Assembly: GCA_037446495.1 (NCBI GenBank)
Contig: JBBIIL010000117.1
Span: 1-6,978 of the forward strand
Origin: CAIXZV01 sp037446495
GTDB taxonomy: Bacteria; Chloroflexota; Limnocylindria; Limnocylindrales; CSP1-4
Length of the DNA stretch: 6,978 nucleotides
Direction of reading: 5' to 3'
Shown: positions 6,768 through 6,978 of the stretch, piece after piece
How the letters are laid out: every line of letters starts with the position of its first letter
How positions within the stretch are numbered: position 1 is the stretch's first letter
Position numbers and translations under genes: made by a program
The notes under the pieces: generated by a model
Databases searched by the model: none
What the model saw: the letters and a program-made list of their open reading frames with translations, nothing else
Told to the model about the DNA's origin: nothing

Positions 6768-6978
6768 TCAGAACAGCTCCCGCTTCAGGGCCGCGACCGC
6801 GACGTCCGCCTCGTCCACCGTCGTGACGGCCGTGAACTGGGCGGCCTGCGCGCGCGTCAGCCGGCCGGCTGCCACCACCGTGGCCACCGCCTCGCGGAAC
6901 TGCGTCGCGTCGGCGGCCGCCGCCGTGTCCCACTCCATCGCCTGGGCGTCGAGCAAGTCCGGGAATCGGTGCCAGTCC
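6768..6978 (-). CDS. 3' end of an unrecognised gene, cut by the window edge
   Basis: The last 69 codons of a leftward gene, open through the right edge with a TGA stop at 6768-6770. The visible C-terminus begins DWHRFPDLLDAQAMEWDTAA. It continues as an alanine-rich, probably helical stretch with TRAQAAQF at 41-48 and ends in LKRELF. I do not recognise the family. Codon use is strongly GC-ending and looks like its neighbours. A TTG inside (6956) could give a 62-residue protein, but the frame stays open upstream with sensible residues and no ribosome binding site marks the TTG. A truncated longer gene is therefore more likely. It ends 87 bp before mgsA, which has its own candidate promoter. Confidence 0.6.
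   Translation of the reverse strand, partial: DWHRFPDLLDAQAMEWDTAAAADATQFREAVATVVAAGRLTRAQAAQFTAVTTVDEADVAVAALKRELF

Overview
This is a GC-rich (by eye roughly 70%) bacterial chromosomal window carrying housekeeping genes. It has a tRNA-Asn, a two-domain sulfurtransferase, a small membrane protein, a dnaG-rpoD pair (primase and principal sigma factor) and methylglyoxal synthase. I see no phage, transposon, plasmid or CRISPR signature. The DnaG N-terminus, the long linker in RpoD and the promoter style lean me toward a high-GC Chloroflexota (Limnocylindria-like) rather than an actinomycete. That placement is inference and I hold it loosely.

Layout: tRNA-Asn(GUU) reads leftwards at 2-77 from a clear extended -10 promoter. 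Divergent from it, the sulfurtransferase gene (161-991, +) appears to be leaderless. It converges on a small membrane protein gene (1015-1335, -) across a 23-bp gap with a hairpin, and that gene also looks leaderless. rpoD (1402-3390, -) lies upstream of it, and dnaG (3479-5419, -) lies upstream of rpoD with an 88-bp gap. This is a macromolecular-synthesis type pair without rpsU in view. dnaG is preceded by a promoter embedded in a cluster of TTGACA/TGTCAA inverted repeats. Between this control region and mgsA lies about 670 bp with no convincing gene. It is filled with GC-rich palindromic repeats at about 40-bp spacing, a 12-bp triple repeat and a perfect 32-bp tandem duplication. mgsA (6222-6680, -) has a strong ribosome binding site. 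The right edge cuts through the 3' end of an unrecognised leftward gene.

Function: dnaG and rpoD couple replication priming to bulk transcription initiation and are probably co-transcribed. mgsA supplies the methylglyoxal bypass of lower glycolysis and the sulfurtransferase handles sulfane sulfur; neither has an obvious link to the central pair.

Most worth a second look: RpoD carries an insertion of about 80 residues inside sigma region 3, plus a sizeable non-conserved domain between regions 1.2 and 2.1. Second is the operator-like repeat cluster at the dnaG promoter. Third is the palindrome and tandem-repeat island between dnaG and mgsA. I do not see a complete new multi-gene system.
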